A stretch of 6,182 nt of DNA from Christensenella sp. UBA7707 (GTDB lineage: Bacteria > Bacillota > Clostridia > Christensenellales > CAG-138): contig DLFZ01000186.1 in the NCBI GenBank assembly GCA_002482435.1, positions 15,885 to 22,066 on the forward strand, written 5' to 3'. This document shows positions 4,971 through 6,182 of this stretch, piece by piece; within the stretch, counting starts at the first letter, position 1; each line of letters starts with the position of its first letter. The translations under genes and the position numbers were made by a program. Under the pieces are notes generated by a model that saw only the letters and a program-made list of their open reading frames with translations, was not told the DNA's origin and ran no database searches.

Positions 4971-4996
4971 AAAGCGCTTGGCGTATTGCGCGCTTT
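4971..4996. repeat. Inverted repeat overlapping the candidate -35 box
   Basis: AAAGCGC (4971-4977) and GCGCTTT (4990-4996) are perfect 7-bp inverted repeats with a 12-base spacer. The right half overlaps the candidate -35 (4986-4991) of the methyltransferase gene. Confidence 0.4.
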
Positions 4997-5014
4997 GGTC
5001 GCATCGGTTAAAAT
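4986..5014 (+). promoter_or_regulatory. Candidate promoter of the methyltransferase gene
   Basis: TTGCGC (4986-4991) and TAAAAT (5009-5014) are spaced by 17 bases. The -10 matches consensus at five of six positions, the -35 at three. A start near 5021 would give a leader of about 26 nt, containing the ribosome binding site. A terminator at 4889-4925 means a promoter is required in this gap. Confidence 0.45.
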
Positions 5015-5033
5015 AATATGCTACCACGCAGGA

Positions 5034-5040
5034 AAGGGAG
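5034..5040 (+). promoter_or_regulatory. Ribosome binding site choosing ATG 5047 over TTG 5041
   Basis: AAGGGAG ends six bases before ATG 5047, a normal distance, but directly touches the in-frame TTG at 5041, which is therefore too close to be the start. Confidence 0.75.
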
Positions 5041-5046
5041 TTGCCC

Positions 5047-5805
5047 ATGCAGTACGAACGCTTCGCGCGCGTGTACGACGCGCTTATGGCGGATGTAGAT
5101 TATGGCCTTTGGGCAAACTACATCGCGTCCTTTTTACCGCTAGCGCCGAGTTCGGTGGCGGAGTGTGCCTGCGGCACGGGAGAAATCACCCTTCGCCTGA
5201 AACGCATGGGCTATGCGGTTACGGGGCTTGACCTTTCGGAGGAAATGCTCCGCGTCGCTTCGGAAAAGGCGCGCGCAAGCGGGCTTATCATTCCTTTTGT
5301 GCGTCAGGATATGCGCTCGCTCTCGCTCCACAAACGCGTGGACGCCGTAGTGTGCGCGTGCGACGGGGTCAACTATCTTACCTCCATGGAAAGCGTTCGC
5401 CGCTTTTTTGAAAGCGCATACACGGCGCTCAAGGAGGGCGGCGTGCTGCTGTTTGACGTTTCCTCGCGCCATAAGCTTTCCCAAACGCTTGGCTGCAACA
5501 CACTCGGGTATGACGATGGAACGCTTGCCTATGTGTGGAAAAATTGTTACGACGAAAAGAACCACCTTGTGGAGATGGACTTAAGCTTTTTCGTAAAGGA
5601 AGGCACGCGCTACGAGCGTTTCACGGAAACGCATGTGCAGAGGGCACATGAAAAACACGAGCTTGAGGCGGCGCTTACGGCGTGCGGTTTTACGAACGTG
5701 CGCGTTTTTGAGGCGTTTTCCAAAGCAGCGCCAAACGAGGCGTCGGAGCGCCTTCAGTTTGTTGCCGAAAAGGATTTTCCAAAAATGGAAGGCGACATAT
5801 TGTAA
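5047..5805 (+). CDS. Class I SAM-dependent methyltransferase, YqeM-like
   Basis: This 252-residue cytoplasmic protein is a Rossmann-fold methyltransferase using S-adenosylmethionine. The start MQYERFARVYDALMADVDYGLWANYI (1-26) is typical of the YqeM-like group, in which F-A-x-V-Y-D-x-L-M-x-D-V-x-Y is conserved. Motif I is VAECACGTGEIT (37-48), a variant of the glycine loop with Ala in place of the first Gly. Motif II is GLDLSEEML (60-68), with D62 placed to bind the ribose. FVRQDMRSL follows as the adenine-contact region, then DAVVCACDGVNYL as motif IV. The C-terminal half carries a beta insertion (about 150-205) that in this family covers the substrate site. The methyl acceptor is unknown. 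A longer form from TTG at 5041 would add only two residues and has a poorly spaced ribosome site. The hslO start lies 174 bases downstream on the same strand. Confidence 0.92.
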   Translation: MQYERFARVYDALMADVDYGLWANYIASFLPLAPSSVAECACGTGEITLRLKRMGYAVTGLDLSEEMLRVASEKARASGLIIPFVRQDMRSLSLHKRVDAVVCACDGVNYLTSMESVRRFFESAYTALKEGGVLLFDVSSRHKLSQTLGCNTLGYDDGTLAYVWKNCYDEKNHLVEMDLSFFVKEGTRYERFTETHVQRAHEKHELEAALTACGFTNVRVFEAFSKAAPNEASERLQFVAEKDFPKMEGDIL

Positions 5806-5822
5806 ACCGAATTACATTAATG

Positions 5823-5875
5823 TTGCACGAAAAATTGCGAATTTTTCGGAACCATGCGCGGCTTGCACAAAAAAT
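5823..5875. repeat. Palindrome and direct repeat before hslO
   Basis: CGAAAAATT (5828-5836) and AATTTTTCG (5840-5848) form a perfect 9-bp inverted repeat with a three-base centre. Overlapping it, TTGCACGAAAAAT (5823-5835) recurs as TTGCACAAAAAAT (5863-5875), 12 of 13 identical, exactly 40 bp further on. It has no T-run and is AT-rich, so it is a weak terminator candidate; a protein-binding site is the alternative. Confidence 0.45.
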
Positions 5876-5899
5876 GGAGTTTACCGGGCGTGAAAACTG

Positions 5900-5936
5900 C
5901 CGTTTGGAAATAAAATTACAAAAAAGACGGTTTTTT
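5900..5936 (+). terminator. Possible weak terminator between methyltransferase and hslO
   Basis: CCGT (5900-5903) pairs with ACGG (5927-5930), directly followed by six T residues (5931-5936). The stem is only four pairs, though adjacent AAAA/TTTT can extend it past a bulge, and the loop is 23 bases. If it works, hslO needs a promoter after it, and I see none. Treat as uncertain. Confidence 0.25.
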
Positions 5937-5966
5937 ATTGAAGATCGCTCTTTTTGCCGCAAAAAC

Positions 5967-5973
5967 GAGGAGG
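5967..5973 (+). promoter_or_regulatory. Ribosome binding site of hslO
   Basis: GAGGAGG lies six bases before ATG 5980, a strong and well-placed site that fixes the start. Confidence 0.85.
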
Positions 5974-5979
5974 TTCCTT

Positions 5980-6182
5980 ATGACCAACGACACCATCCTG
6001 AAAGGGTTGTTTTTAAACCAGACCATGCGCTTTACAGCCATCGACGCGAAAGACCTTGTTGCCCAAGCGCGAACCTTCCACAAAACCTCGCGCGTGTGTA
6101 CGGCGGCGCTTGGGCGCACGCTGATGATGACTGCGATCATGGGCATGGAGCTGAAAAACGAAAACGACAGGCTTACCGCTAT
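5980..6182 (+). CDS. hslO: Hsp33 redox-regulated chaperone (N-terminal part)
   Basis: The frame starting at ATG 5980 is open to the window edge and gives the first 67 residues of a protein of roughly 290 residues in this family. The pattern is that of Hsp33: an opening strand (TILKGLFLNQTMRFTAID), the helix DAKDLVAQARTFHKTSRVCTAALGRTLMMTAIMG (22-55), then MELKNENDRLTA leading to the next strand. T-A-A-L-G-R-T-L is the hallmark segment. Hsp33 is a cytoplasmic holdase kept inactive by zinc on a C-terminal Cys motif (C-x-C, C-x-x-C) and switched on by oxidative unfolding. That motif lies outside the window, so redox switching cannot be confirmed here. Its leader (5806-5979) carries an AT-rich palindrome and a possible weak terminator. 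Confidence 0.92.
   Translation, partial: MTNDTILKGLFLNQTMRFTAIDAKDLVAQARTFHKTSRVCTAALGRTLMMTAIMGMELKNENDRLTA

Noticed and set aside
5874..6182. Open frame from ATG 5874 to the window end, overlapping hslO in another frame
   Set aside because: It has no ribosome binding site, runs through the possible hairpin at 5900-5936, and its peptide within the hslO region has no recognisable motif. The hslO frame has a strong site and a clear family match.
1..6182. CRISPR array, insertion sequence, tRNA, rRNA or phage genes
   Set aside because: I saw no regularly spaced repeats, no transposase or integrase motifs, and no recognisable structural RNA sequence on either strand.

Overview
The window looks like chromosomal DNA from a Bacillota bacterium, most likely a member of the Clostridia. 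The evidence is the strong GGAGG-type ribosome binding sites, use of GTG and TTG as well as ATG starts, tight U-tailed intrinsic terminators, sigma-A-type promoter hexamers and the protein families present (LytR-CpsA-Psr wall ligase, YqeM-like methyltransferase, Hsp33). Base composition looks mid-range with CGC-rich arginine use, so it is not a low-GC Clostridium. I cannot name a genus.

Layout. Bases 1-129 are the tail of a cyclophilin-type prolyl isomerase on the + strand, closed by an intrinsic terminator. A membrane diguanylate cyclase follows (264-1409, +, GTG start), with about seven predicted helices joined almost directly to an intact GGDEF domain that carries the inhibitory I-site. 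A GNAT acetyltransferase (1471-2013, +) comes next. Bases 2014-2258 hold no gene but several hairpins, including terminators between this gene and the convergent LytR-CpsA-Psr gene (2259-3650, -). Upstream of that gene on the same strand is a second GNAT acetyltransferase (3733-4215, -, TTG start), probably in one transcription unit with it. A small uncharacterised cysteine-rich protein lies at 4489-4863 (+) with its own terminator. A class I methyltransferase (5047-5805, +) and the start of the redox chaperone Hsp33/HslO (5980-window end, +) complete the window.

How the parts relate. This is mostly a set of short, independently terminated units. Two concern the envelope or signalling: the c-di-GMP synthase and the wall-polymer ligase. 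Two are GNAT enzymes with unknown substrates, whose arginine codon use differs from their neighbours. The prolyl isomerase and Hsp33 are protein-folding factors.

The most unusual part is the non-coding stretch 4216-4371. On the minus strand it has a promoter with exact TTGACA and TATAAT hexamers, a near-perfect 20-bp palindrome over the -10, and about 50 nt downstream an intrinsic terminator with seven U residues. All of this lies ahead of the second GNAT gene. It could be an attenuated leader for the GNAT/LCP unit or a very short terminated RNA. I see no CRISPR array, insertion sequence, tRNA or rRNA.
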